Of a stretch of 64,000 bases of DNA, positions 11,258 through 19,538 are shown piece after piece. Position numbers and translations under genes: made by a program. The stretch is from Phycisphaerae bacterium. GTDB lineage: Bacteria; Planctomycetota; Phycisphaerae; Phycisphaerales; UBA1924. The notes below the pieces were generated by a model that was not told the origin of the DNA, did not search any database, and was given only the letters and a program-made list of their open reading frames with translations. The first letter of the stretch is position 1. Each line of letters begins with the position of its first letter. Location: positions 1 to 64,000 of the forward strand of contig JAEUIW010000006.1 of assembly GCA_016794925.1 (NCBI GenBank), read 5' to 3'.

Positions 11258-12583
11258 ATGCGAATGACGAATACCCGAATTTTTTCCGCACTGGCGTTGC
11301 TGTCGCTGGCCGCGTGCGTTGGGCTGGGCGGATGCGGGCCGACCGATTCGAATTCGGGGAACGCGTCGGGCGGGGGCGGGGGCGGGGCGCGTTCGGCAGC
11401 GGCCGGGGGAAGTTCGGCGCAGGCGCCGGAGTCGGCGGGGAAAGGGTCTGAAAAATCTCCCGCGGCGGCTCCCGCGGCGGCTCCCGCGGCGGCTCCCGCG
11501 GCGGCTCCCGCAGCGGCGGACGAGATCCTGATCGGGCATTACGCGTCGATGACGGGCTCGGAGGCGACGTTCGGGCAGGTGACGGACAAGGGGATCCGTC
11601 TGGCGGTGGAGAAGGTGAACGCGGCCGGGGGCATCAAGGGGAAGAAGGTCCGCGTGGTGACGCTGGACACGGAGGGCAAGGAGAGCGTCACGACGACGGT
11701 GGTGACGAGGCTGATCACGAGCGACAAGGTGGTGGCGCTGCTGGGGGAGGTGGCGTCGAGCCGTTCGATCGCGGGCGCGAACGTGGCGCAGCGTTTCGGG
11801 ATCCCGATGATCACGCCGTCGTCAACGAACCCCGAGGTGACGACGAAGGGGGACAAGATCTTCCGCGTGTGCTTCCTGGATCCGTTCCAGGGGTACGTGA
11901 TGGCGAAGTTCGCGAGAGAGAACCTGAAGCTGTCGAAGGTCGCGACGCTGTACGATCAGAAGCAGCCGTACTCGACGGGCCTGAACGACAACTTCAAGGA
12001 GGCGTTCACGAAGCTGGGGGGCACGGTGGTGGCGGAGCAGGCGTTCTCGGGGGGCGACGCGGACTTCTCGGCGCAGCTGGCGACGATCCGTGATCGGGGC
12101 GCGGAGGCGATCTTCGTGCCCGGGTACTACACCGAGGTCGGGAACATCGCGATCCAGGCGCGGAAGCTGGGGGTGACGGTCCCGCTGCTGGGTGGCGACG
12201 GCTGGGAGTCCCCCAAGCTGGCGGAGATCGGGGGCAAGGCGATCGACGGCTCGTACTACTCGAACCACTACTCGCCCTCGGACACGCGCGAGGAGGTGGT
12301 GAAATTCGTCTCGGAGTTCCAGTCCAAGCACGGGGGGGAGGTCCCGGACTCGCTGGCGGCGATGGGCTACGACGCGGCGATGGTGCTGTTCGACGCGATG
12401 AAGCGGTCGCCGTCGCTGGGCGGGGCGGACCTTGCCAAGGCGATCGCGGCGACGAAGGACTTCAAGGGCGTGTCCGGCATGATCAGCATCGACGCGGAGC
12501 GGAACGCCCGCAAGTCGGCGGTGGTGCTGCAGATGAGGAAGGGCAAGGCGGAGTACGTGACGACCATCGCCCCGCAGCAGTGA
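11258..12583 (+). CDS. livK: Branched-chain amino acid ABC transporter, substrate-binding lipoprotein
   Basis: A 441-residue periplasmic binding protein of the Leu/Ile/Val receptor family and first gene of the liv operon. The N-terminus (MRMTNTRIFSALALL) is a lipoprotein signal with lipobox LAAC (Cys20; LGGC at 23-26 is an alternative). Next comes a disordered Gly/Ser/Pro/Ala linker of about 70 residues, encoded partly by a 12-bp tandem repeat. The receptor fold begins at DEILIGHYASMTG and includes TDKGIRLAVEKVNAAGG, ALLGEVASS and PLLGGDGWESP, typical of this family. ATG at 11258 is preferred over the upstream in-frame ATG at 11234 because of GAGGG upstream and the better signal peptide. Confidence 0.92.
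   Translation: MRMTNTRIFSALALLSLAACVGLGGCGPTDSNSGNASGGGGGGARSAAAGGSSAQAPESAGKGSEKSPAAAPAAAPAAAPAAAPAAADEILIGHYASMTGSEATFGQVTDKGIRLAVEKVNAAGGIKGKKVRVVTLDTEGKESVTTTVVTRLITSDKVVALLGEVASSRSIAGANVAQRFGIPMITPSSTNPEVTTKGDKIFRVCFLDPFQGYVMAKFARENLKLSKVATLYDQKQPYSTGLNDNFKEAFTKLGGTVVAEQAFSGGDADFSAQLATIRDRGAEAIFVPGYYTEVGNIAIQARKLGVTVPLLGGDGWESPKLAEIGGKAIDGSYYSNHYSPSDTREEVVKFVSEFQSKHGGEVPDSLAAMGYDAAMVLFDAMKRSPSLGGADLAKAIAATKDFKGVSGMISIDAERNARKSAVVLQMRKGKAEYVTTIAPQQ
11459..11518 (+). repeat. 12-bp tandem repeat in the livK linker
   Basis: Five consecutive copies of CCCGCGGCGGCT, the last slightly degenerate, encode Pro-Ala-Ala-Ala units in the linker between the lipid anchor and the binding domain. Such a repeat can change copy number by slippage without shifting the frame. 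Confidence 0.85.
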
Positions 12584-12644
12584 GGGCAGGGACCCGGCGC
12601 CGCGGACGCCGCGCCATATTCAGACAGACGGACGCTCCCCCGAC

Positions 12645-13583
12645 GTGAACGCGGCGCTGCAGACATTTTTCGAGACGCTGATCAACGGCCTGGCCGTGGG
12701 GAGCCTGTACGCGCTGGTGGCGCTCGGGTACACGATGGTGTACGGGATCCTGAAGTTCATCAACTTCGCGCACTCGGACATCGTGGTGCTGGGGGCGTGG
12801 ATCGCGTTCGTGCTGGCGCGGAGCCTGGGGTACGCGACGCCGGACGCGGCCGCGCCGTGGTACGCGGGGCTGCTGATCCTGCTGGTGGCGATGACGGCGT
12901 GCGGGGCGATCGGGTACGCGGTGGAGCGGCTGGCGTACAAGCCGCTGCGGGGGGCGCCGCGTCTGAACGTTCTGATCACGGCCATCGGGGTGTCGCTCTT
13001 TCTTCAGAACACGGGGCAGCTCTCGTTCCTGTTCGGGGCGAGCCCGCAGCGGATGCCCTCGCTGCTGCCGGACACGCCGCTGCTGACGGTGTTCGGGGCG
13101 CGCGTGAGCCTGGTGGACGTGGTGGGGGCGGGCACGGCGGTGCTGCTGATGGTGGGGCTGGAGTACCTGATCTTCCACACCAAGTTGGGGCGGGCGATGC
13201 GCGCGGTCTCGTACAACACGTCGGTGGCCTCGCTGATGGGGGTGAACGTGAACGCGGTGATCTCGTTCACGTTCGTGGTGGGCTCGGCGCTGGCGGCGGC
13301 CGCGGGGTTCCTGTACTCGATGAAGTACGTGGGCATCAAGCAGCCCGCCGACGCCGGGTGGGTGATGCTGGGGCTCAAGGCGTTCGTGGCGGCGGTGGTG
13401 GGCGGGATCGGGAACATCCGGGGGGCGATGATCGGTGGCGTGATGATCGGGCTGCTGGAGTTCTTCGGCGCGGCGTACGTCTCGACGCAGTACCGTGACG
13501 TGTACGTGTTCGCGCTGCTGATCCTGGTGCTGCTGTTCCGCCCCGCGGGGTTGTTCGGGCGGGCTACGGTGGAGAAGGTCTGA
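12645..13583 (+). CDS. livH: Branched-chain amino acid ABC transporter permease LivH
   Basis: A 312-residue inner-membrane permease with about eight hydrophobic segments. The N-terminus (INGLAVGSLYALVALGYTMVYG) and the GGIGNIRGAMIGGVMIGLLE segment near the C-terminus, the coupling loop for the ATPase, are characteristic of LivH. It starts with GTG, 61 bp after livK, and ends directly against the ATG of livM with no gap, so translation is probably coupled. Confidence 0.93.
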   Translation: MNAALQTFFETLINGLAVGSLYALVALGYTMVYGILKFINFAHSDIVVLGAWIAFVLARSLGYATPDAAAPWYAGLLILLVAMTACGAIGYAVERLAYKPLRGAPRLNVLITAIGVSLFLQNTGQLSFLFGASPQRMPSLLPDTPLLTVFGARVSLVDVVGAGTAVLLMVGLEYLIFHTKLGRAMRAVSYNTSVASLMGVNVNAVISFTFVVGSALAAAAGFLYSMKYVGIKQPADAGWVMLGLKAFVAAVVGGIGNIRGAMIGGVMIGLLEFFGAAYVSTQYRDVYVFALLILVLLFRPAGLFGRATVEKV

Positions 13584-14738
13584 ATGACGCGGGTCGCGCC
13601 CCAGCTCGACGACGGTCCGGCCGCGTGGCGGTTCGTGCCGCGGAACCTCGCCCCGCTGGGCGCGGCGCTGGGGCTGGCGCTGCTGATGCACTTCGTGTTC
13701 CAGCCGGCGGCGGGCTCGTTCGCGTCGAAGCTGGCCCTGGATATCGCGGTGAACATCATCCTCGCGGTCTCGCTGACGATGGTGAACGGGTTCACCGGCC
13801 AGTTCTCGATGGGGACGGCCGGGTTCATGGCGGTCGGGGGCTACGCGGCCGCGGCGGTGACGTACTACGGCTCGTTCCGGCTGTACGGTTCGCCGAACCC
13901 GCCCGCGGGGATCTTGAGCGCGTTCGGCGATCCGACCGGCCTCCCGCTGCCGTGGTTGCAGTCGGGGGACCTGATGTTCGTGGCGGCGTGCCTGTTCGGC
14001 GGCCTGGTGGCGGCGGGCGCGGGGTACATCGTGGGGCTGCCCTCGCTGCGACTGCGGGGGGACTACCTGGCGATCGTGACCCTGGGGTTCGGTGAGATCG
14101 TGCGCGTGGTGCTGCAGACCTCCGAGCGGCGGCTGTCCAACGCGGAGCAGATCGCGGGCACGCCGTGGCCCAAGCTGCTCACGCACCTGGGAGGGTCGCT
14201 GGGCTTCACGAGCATCCCGTATTTCACGACGCTGTTCTGGGTGTGGCTGGCGGCGGTGCTCACGCTGGTGGTGGCGTACCGCATGAAGCGGTCGAGCTAC
14301 GGGCGTGCGTTCCTCTCGATCCGGGAGGACGAGGTCGCGGCCGAGGCGATGGGCGTGTGCACGACGAAGTTCAAGGTGCGGGCGTTCGTCATCTCGTCGT
14401 TCTTCGCCGGCGTGGCGGGGGCGTTGATCGCGCACCAGGTGCAATCGATCAACGCGGGTGAGCTGGGCTTCCAGCGGTCCTTCGACGTGATCATCATGGT
14501 GGTGCTGGGGGGGATGGGCTCGATCAGCGGGGCGGTGCTGGCGGCCGGGGTGCTCACGGTGCTGCCGGAGCTGCTGCGGTTCATGGCCGACTACCGCATG
14601 GTGGTGTACGCGCTGGCGCTGATCGTGATGATGATCGTGCGGCCGCAGGGGCTCTTCGGCGTGCGGGAGGTCTGGGAGGTTGGCCCGTTCCGCCGCCGCG
14701 CCGCGGGGAGCGGGGCGCCGGGCGGGGGTGCGACGTGA
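13584..14738 (+). CDS. livM: Branched-chain amino acid ABC transporter permease LivM
   Basis: A 384-residue inner-membrane permease, partner of LivH. Features of the family include LTMVNGFTGQFSMGTAGFMAVGGY in the N-terminal part, LRLRGDYLAIVTLGFGEI in the middle and a VVLGGMGSISGAVLAA coupling loop before the end. The ATG follows the livH stop immediately. The last codons overlap the GTG of livG by 4 bp. Confidence 0.93.
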   Translation: MTRVAPQLDDGPAAWRFVPRNLAPLGAALGLALLMHFVFQPAAGSFASKLALDIAVNIILAVSLTMVNGFTGQFSMGTAGFMAVGGYAAAAVTYYGSFRLYGSPNPPAGILSAFGDPTGLPLPWLQSGDLMFVAACLFGGLVAAGAGYIVGLPSLRLRGDYLAIVTLGFGEIVRVVLQTSERRLSNAEQIAGTPWPKLLTHLGGSLGFTSIPYFTTLFWVWLAAVLTLVVAYRMKRSSYGRAFLSIREDEVAAEAMGVCTTKFKVRAFVISSFFAGVAGALIAHQVQSINAGELGFQRSFDVIIMVVLGGMGSISGAVLAAGVLTVLPELLRFMADYRMVVYALALIVMMIVRPQGLFGVREVWEVGPFRRRAAGSGAPGGGAT

Positions 14739-15538
14739 CGCCGCCCGACGCGCCGCTGCTGGAGGTGGCCTCGATCTCGATCTCGTTCGGCGGGCTGCGG
14801 GCGGTGCGGGAGTTCTCGCTGGCGCTGGGGAGGGGATCGCTCAGCGGGCTGATCGGTCCCAACGGGGCGGGCAAGACGACGGTGTTCAACCTGCTGACCG
14901 GGGTGTACCAGCCCGACGCGGGGACCATCCGCCTGGCCGGTCGTTCGCTGCCGGGCCTGCGTCCGCACGAGATCGCGCACGCGGGGCTGGCGCGCACCTT
15001 TCAGAACATCCGGCTCTTCCCGGACCTGTCGGTGCTGGACAACGTGCGGATCGCGTGCCACCTGCGCGCGCGGCACACGCTGGCCGGGGCGCTGCTCCGT
15101 TCGCCGCTGCACCTGCTGGAGGAGCGGGGCATGCTGCGGCGGGCGCGGGAGCTGCTGGGGATCTTCGGGCTTGACGACCGGCGGGACGAGTACGCGCGCA
15201 ACCTGCCGTACGGTGATCAGCGTCGGCTCGAGATCGCGCGGGCGATGGCCACCGAGCCGAAGGTCATCCTGCTCGATGAGCCCGCGGCGGGGATGAACCC
15301 GCAGGAGACGCGCGAGCTGGCGGGTCTGGTGCGCCGCATCCGGACGGATTTTTCGCTCACGGTGCTGCTGATCGAGCACGACATGGGCTTCGTCATGGAC
15401 CTGTGCGAATCCATCACGGTGCTGGACTACGGGCAGGTGATCGCGCACGGCCCGCCCGCGGCGATCCAGCGTGATCCGAAGGTCATCGAGGCGTACCTGG
15501 GGGCCCCGGCCGCGGTCGAAGGGGGCGTCCCGGCATGA
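14735..15538 (+). CDS. livG: Branched-chain amino acid ABC transporter ATP-binding protein LivG
   Basis: A 267-residue ABC ATPase. Walker A is GPNGAGKTT, the Q-loop region TFQNIRLFPDLSV, the signature LPYGDQRRLEIARA and Walker B VILLDEPAAGMNP, followed by IEHDMGFVMDL (H-loop). The tyrosine in the signature (PYG rather than LSGG) and the AAGMNP box are typical of LivG rather than LivF. GTG start overlapping livM by 4 bp; stop overlapping livF by 4 bp. Confidence 0.93.
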   Translation: MTPPDAPLLEVASISISFGGLRAVREFSLALGRGSLSGLIGPNGAGKTTVFNLLTGVYQPDAGTIRLAGRSLPGLRPHEIAHAGLARTFQNIRLFPDLSVLDNVRIACHLRARHTLAGALLRSPLHLLEERGMLRRARELLGIFGLDDRRDEYARNLPYGDQRRLEIARAMATEPKVILLDEPAAGMNPQETRELAGLVRRIRTDFSLTVLLIEHDMGFVMDLCESITVLDYGQVIAHGPPAAIQRDPKVIEAYLGAPAAVEGGVPA

Positions 15539-16248
15539 CCATGCTCCTGCTGGAAGACCTGAACGTCCACTACGGGGCGATCCACGCCCTGCGGGGCGTG
15601 TCCGTGTCCGTCGAGCAGGGCAGGGTGGTGACGCTGATCGGCGCGAACGGGGCCGGCAAGTCGACGATCCTGCGGGCGGTGTCCGGGATGATCCGGCCCT
15701 CGGGCGGGCGGATCATGTTCGAGGGGAAGTCGTTGTCGGGGCAGCCGCCCCACCAGATCCTCCGGCTGGGCCTGGCGCACGTGCCGGAGGGTCGGGGGAT
15801 CTTCGCGAACCTGACGGTGGACGAGAACCTCGAATTGGGCGCGTACCAGCGGTCCGACCCCGAGGGCGTGCGGCGCGACCGCGAGAAGGTGTACGAGTTG
15901 TTCCCGCGGGTGAAAGAGCGGCTCAAGCAGGCGGCGGGCACGCTCTCGGGGGGCGAGCAGCAGATGCTGGCCATCGGCCGCGCGTTGCTGGCGCGCCCGC
16001 GGCTGCTGCTGCTGGACGAGCCCTCGCTGGGGCTCGCGCCGCAGCTGGTGCAGACGATCTTCCGCATCATCCGCGAGATCAACGCGCAGGGCACGACCAT
16101 CCTCCTCGTCGAGCAGAACGCCAACATGGCGCTGGCCGTCGCGCATCACGCGTACGTGCTCGAGGTGGGGGCGATCCGGATGCACGGTCCCGCGGCGGAT
16201 CTGGCCAAGTCAGATGAGGTGCGGAAGGCCTACCTGGGTCACGGCTGA
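15535..16248 (+). CDS. livF: Branched-chain amino acid ABC transporter ATP-binding protein LivF
   Basis: A 237-residue ABC ATPase and last gene of the liv operon. Walker A GANGAGKST, signature LSGGEQQMLAIGRAL, Walker B LLLLDEPSLGLAP and H-loop LLVEQNANMAL are all present; the SLGLAP and EQNA motifs mark LivF. It starts in an ATGA overlap with livG. Its last 10 bp overlap the end of the convergent membrane fusion gene, so no separate terminator space exists between them. Confidence 0.93.
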   Translation: MTMLLLEDLNVHYGAIHALRGVSVSVEQGRVVTLIGANGAGKSTILRAVSGMIRPSGGRIMFEGKSLSGQPPHQILRLGLAHVPEGRGIFANLTVDENLELGAYQRSDPEGVRRDREKVYELFPRVKERLKQAAGTLSGGEQQMLAIGRALLARPRLLLLDEPSLGLAPQLVQTIFRIIREINAQGTTILLVEQNANMALAVAHHAYVLEVGAIRMHGPAADLAKSDEVRKAYLGHG

Positions 16249-17336
16249 CCGGCCGTCGGCGCGGCGGGCTCGGCCCGGGCCGGACGCTCGGCGGGCCGGG
16301 ACTCGATGAACACGTCCAGCTGCTGGCCCACGAACACGGGCAGGCCCGCGCGGGGGAAGGCGTAGATGGCCTGGAGGACGCGGGTGTCGACGCGTTCGGT
16401 GCTGGCGCCCGTGAGCGAGCGTTTGGGCACGACCAGCGGCTCGTAGCGTACAAAGGTCATGTCGACGCTGAGATCGGCGTTGCCGCGCAGGAACCCGCGT
16501 GCCCGCGCGCCCTCCCGGAGGCGCCAGGCGTCGTTCTCGTCCACGTCGACGCGCACGTGCAGGGTCTCGACGGCGCCGAGGGTCATGAGCGGCGTGTCCA
16601 TGACGCCGGCGGGCGCGAACTCGCCCGGACGAACCGAGACCCGGAGCACGCGAGCGTCGATCGGGGCGCGGACAATCAGCCGGTCGAGTTCGGTGCGGGT
16701 GGCGCCGGCGAGCGCCTCGGCGCTGGAGACTTCGGCGCGGGCGATCTCGAGGTCCGGCTCCCAGGCGCCGGCGAGCATCAGGCCCAGGCGCGACTCCTCG
16801 ACCTGCACGTTCGCGCGTTCCAGGTCCAGGGCGTAGCGGCGCCGGGAGATCTCGTCGGGGGTGGCGGCGCCGTCCTTGTCCGCGGCCCGCACCCGATCCC
16901 ACTGCCACTGGGCGTCGGCGAGCCGTGCCCGGGCGTACTCGACCTGCGCACGCAGCGAGGGAACGTCCTCCTTGCGGGGCTGGGCCCGCAGGCGCTCCAG
17001 GCGGGCACGAGCGGCCCGCAGCGACGCCTCTCGAACCGCGAGCTCGGCCCGGAGCGATCGGTCGTCCTGACGGAAGAGGGGATCACCGGCCTTCACGACC
17101 GAGCCCGTCTTGACGAACACCTCGACGACCACGCCCGGGAGGCTGGGCGCGATGGCGATGTTCTCCGAGCTGGCCTCGATCAGCCCGGCCCCGGCGACGA
17201 ACGCGGCGAAGGGCGCCTGGGCGGGGGCGGCCACGGGCGGCGCGGGGACCACCGGTTTGTTGGCGGCCAGCACCGTGTAGATCGCCAGGCCGATCCCGGC
17301 GATCGCGATGAGCGTCAGTCCGTACGTCCTGAACAT
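16239..17336 (-). CDS. HlyD-family membrane fusion protein (paralogue of 1635-2747)
   Basis: A 365-residue adaptor with one membrane anchor near the N-terminus (MFRTYGLTLIAIAGIGLAIY), lipoyl halves around PGVVVEVFVKTGSVVKAGDPLF and VRAPIDARVLRVSVRPGEF, a helical hairpin between them and a C-terminal barrel. It aligns throughout with the protein at 1635-2747 (AGAWEPDLEIA against SGAWEPDVRIA; RVDTRVLQA against RVDTRIVEA). ATG at 17336 has GGAAGGA 8 nt upstream; the frame is open further. It is the third gene of a permease-ATPase-adaptor unit. Confidence 0.87.
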   Translation of the reverse strand: MFRTYGLTLIAIAGIGLAIYTVLAANKPVVPAPPVAAPAQAPFAAFVAGAGLIEASSENIAIAPSLPGVVVEVFVKTGSVVKAGDPLFRQDDRSLRAELAVREASLRAARARLERLRAQPRKEDVPSLRAQVEYARARLADAQWQWDRVRAADKDGAATPDEISRRRYALDLERANVQVEESRLGLMLAGAWEPDLEIARAEVSSAEALAGATRTELDRLIVRAPIDARVLRVSVRPGEFAPAGVMDTPLMTLGAVETLHVRVDVDENDAWRLREGARARGFLRGNADLSVDMTFVRYEPLVVPKRSLTGASTERVDTRVLQAIYAFPRAGLPVFVGQQLDVFIESRPAERPARAEPAAPTAGQP

Positions 17337-17376
17337 GCCGATCCTTCCCGCGGCGTGGGCCGCGTGCAATCCGGGC

Positions 17377-18138
17377 TCAGCCCTCGCGCGCGGTCCGCTC
17401 GGCGTCGGGCGTGGCGAGGCTGGTGATGCGTCCGTCGTCCATGCGGGCGATGCGGTCGGCGAAGCCGAAGATGCGGGCGTCGTGCGTGACGATGACGAGG
17501 GAGCGGCCCTCGCCCAGGGCCACGTTCTTGAGCAGCCGCATGATGACGTGCCCGGTGTCGTGGTCGAGCGCGCTGGTCGGCTCGTCGCAAACGATGAGTC
17601 GCGGCTCGTGCACGAGGGCCCGCGCGATGGCCACGCGCTGCTGCTGGCCTCCGGAGAGCTGCGTGGGCAGGCTCGCGGCGCGTTCGCCCAGCCCCACGCG
17701 GCCGAGCATCTCGGTGGCGCGTCGGACGGCGTCGCGCCGCCCCACGCCGTTGAGCAGCAGAGGGATCGAGACGTTCTGCGCCGCGGTGAGCGTCGGGAGG
17801 AGATTGAAGGCCTGAAAAACGAAGCCGACGTTGCGACCGCGGAATCGGGTCCGCTCGTTGGGCGCCATCGCGTCGAGGTCCTGGCCGAACACGAGGCACT
17901 CGCCCTCGTCGCGGTCCAGGATGCCCGCCACGACGCTGATCAGCGTGGTCTTGCCGCAGCCGGATGGGCCCACGAGCATCATCATCTCGCCGGTGCGGAC
18001 CTCGAGATCGATGCCGCGCAGGGCCGCGACCGTCCCGGCCCCGGAGCCGTAGCTCTTGGTGACGCCGCGGCAAACGATCGCGGGGGCCCCGCCGGGGTTG
18101 GCCGTGCTGCTCGGGTTGGGCGCGGTGACGGTTGTCAT
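17377..18138 (-). CDS. ABC transporter ATP-binding protein, LolD/MacB/DevA type
   Basis: A 253-residue ATPase. Walker A is GPSGCGKTT, the signature LSGGQQQRVAIARALVHEP, Walker B LIVCDEPTSALDHD and H-loop VIVTHD. The VFQAFNLLPTLTA Q-loop and the family length identify the class that pairs with FtsX/MacB-like permeases. It lies between its permease (118 bp upstream) and the membrane fusion gene (40 bp downstream). It is the only such ATPase in the window and might also serve the ATPase-less pair at 1.6-3.9 kb. Confidence 0.9.
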   Translation of the reverse strand: MTTVTAPNPSSTANPGGAPAIVCRGVTKSYGSGAGTVAALRGIDLEVRTGEMMMLVGPSGCGKTTLISVVAGILDRDEGECLVFGQDLDAMAPNERTRFRGRNVGFVFQAFNLLPTLTAAQNVSIPLLLNGVGRRDAVRRATEMLGRVGLGERAASLPTQLSGGQQQRVAIARALVHEPRLIVCDEPTSALDHDTGHVIMRLLKNVALGEGRSLVIVTHDARIFGFADRIARMDDGRITSLATPDAERTAREG

Positions 18139-18256
18139 CGATCAACGGTTGTTTGATACCCGCGACGAGATGCGGGGTCCGGGGCGGGTGCCCCGGGGGT
18201 GTGAGGAGCGGACGGAGCGGCCCTTGCCGAGCCGGACGCGGGATTATTCGCACCGG

Positions 18257-19417
18257 TCAGGACTTGAAGACGATCGCCGGCTCGAGGCGCATCACCTTCC
18301 AGAGGGAGAGGACGCTCGAGACGATGGTGATCAGCAGCACCGCGGAGGCGGAAAGGACCAAGACCCAGATCGGCAGCCGGAACGCGAGCTGGCTCTCCCT
18401 GAAGACGTAGCCGAACATCGCTCCCGCGCCGGTCCCGAGCCCCCAGCCCACAAGCCCGACGACCAGCGCCTGCGTGACGATCATCCGCAGCAGCGTTCCG
18501 TTGCCGGCGCCCATCGCCTTCAGGGCGCCGAAGTGCCGCAGGTTGTCCAGCGTGAAGGTGTAGAACGTCTGCCCGACGATGGCCAGGCCGACCAGGAAGC
18601 CGAGGGTCACGGAGATGCCGAAATTGATCGGGATGCCCGTGTACTTGAGGAAGTAGGTCACCGTCTTCCACTTGAAATCCTCGCGCGGGTACGCGGCGAG
18701 GCCCGTCTGCGCCTCGATGCGCGCGCACAGTTGCGCCGGGTCCTGGCCGGGCGCGCCGCCGACGAGGATGAACGACAGGAGCTTGCGCTCGCGTGGAGCG
18801 AATGAGGTGGCCCGTGAATAGGTGGTGTAGACAACCGGTTGGCTCTGAAAGGTGCGCGACACCTTGCAGATGCCCACGACGACGGCGCGTCGGTCGTTCA
18901 GTTCCAACAGGTCGCCGACCCGGAGGGGGATGGGGGGATCGCCCGGGAAGCGCGGCGGGCGGGCCAGCCGGGTGGCGGCGCCGACGTCATCAACGATGAC
19001 GGAATCGGCCCGGCGGAGGTCTTCGAGGCGGCCCTCGAGCATGGTGGCCGGTCCGCCGATGAGCGTGCTGTCGTCCAGGCCGATCACGTTGCAGCTCTGG
19101 AACGAGCCGTTCTCGAGGCGGGCGCGGAGGAGACCTTTATAGAGGGGCACGGCCCATCCCACGCCGGGAACGCTCCGGACACGGTAGAGCTGGGTGTCCT
19201 GGAGGGGCTTGATGTCGTCAATAAACTGAACCTTCGGGTCCATCACCCACGCGTCGGCGAGCCCGGCATCGGTGATGAATCCGTACGTGCGGGTCATCAG
19301 GCCCCAGAAGATGGCCGGCTGCTGCGTGAGGACGAGCGACGCGAAGGTGACGCCGAAGATGAGGCCGAAGTACTTGGCCCGGTCGCCGAAGAGCATCCGA
19401 AGAGCGACGCCGATCAT
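18257..19417 (-). CDS. ABC transporter permease, FtsX/DevC-like (paralogue of 2794-3921)
   Basis: A 386-residue permease with the same layout as the protein at 2794-3921: an N-terminal helix, a large periplasmic domain, three C-terminal helices and an EPAIVFKS tail. Shared blocks include GDRAKYFGLIFGV, QQPAIFWGL, LNDRRAVVVGI and a central INFGISVTLGFLVGLAIV. The frame is open to an ATG at 19468, but the paralogue starts at the residue equivalent to 19417, so I use that; neither start has a strong ribosome binding site. First gene of the unit, divergent from the beta-CASP gene. Confidence 0.85.
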   Translation of the reverse strand: MIGVALRMLFGDRAKYFGLIFGVTFASLVLTQQPAIFWGLMTRTYGFITDAGLADAWVMDPKVQFIDDIKPLQDTQLYRVRSVPGVGWAVPLYKGLLRARLENGSFQSCNVIGLDDSTLIGGPATMLEGRLEDLRRADSVIVDDVGAATRLARPPRFPGDPPIPLRVGDLLELNDRRAVVVGICKVSRTFQSQPVVYTTYSRATSFAPRERKLLSFILVGGAPGQDPAQLCARIEAQTGLAAYPREDFKWKTVTYFLKYTGIPINFGISVTLGFLVGLAIVGQTFYTFTLDNLRHFGALKAMGAGNGTLLRMIVTQALVVGLVGWGLGTGAGAMFGYVFRESQLAFRLPIWVLVLSASAVLLITIVSSVLSLWKVMRLEPAIVFKS

Positions 19418-19538
19418 GAGCGAACCCGACGGCGTTGGCGCGGGAGCGGACGCATCACGTGCGATCATACCGCAACGGATCCGGTTTCACCGTACACTGG
19501 GCACGCGACGGTCGGCCGCACCCACTTGAGGGGCACGG

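Noticed and set aside
12483-14444. 653-codon His/Arg/Gln-rich frame on the minus strand
   Set aside because: Antisense to livH and livM, which have complete family motifs.
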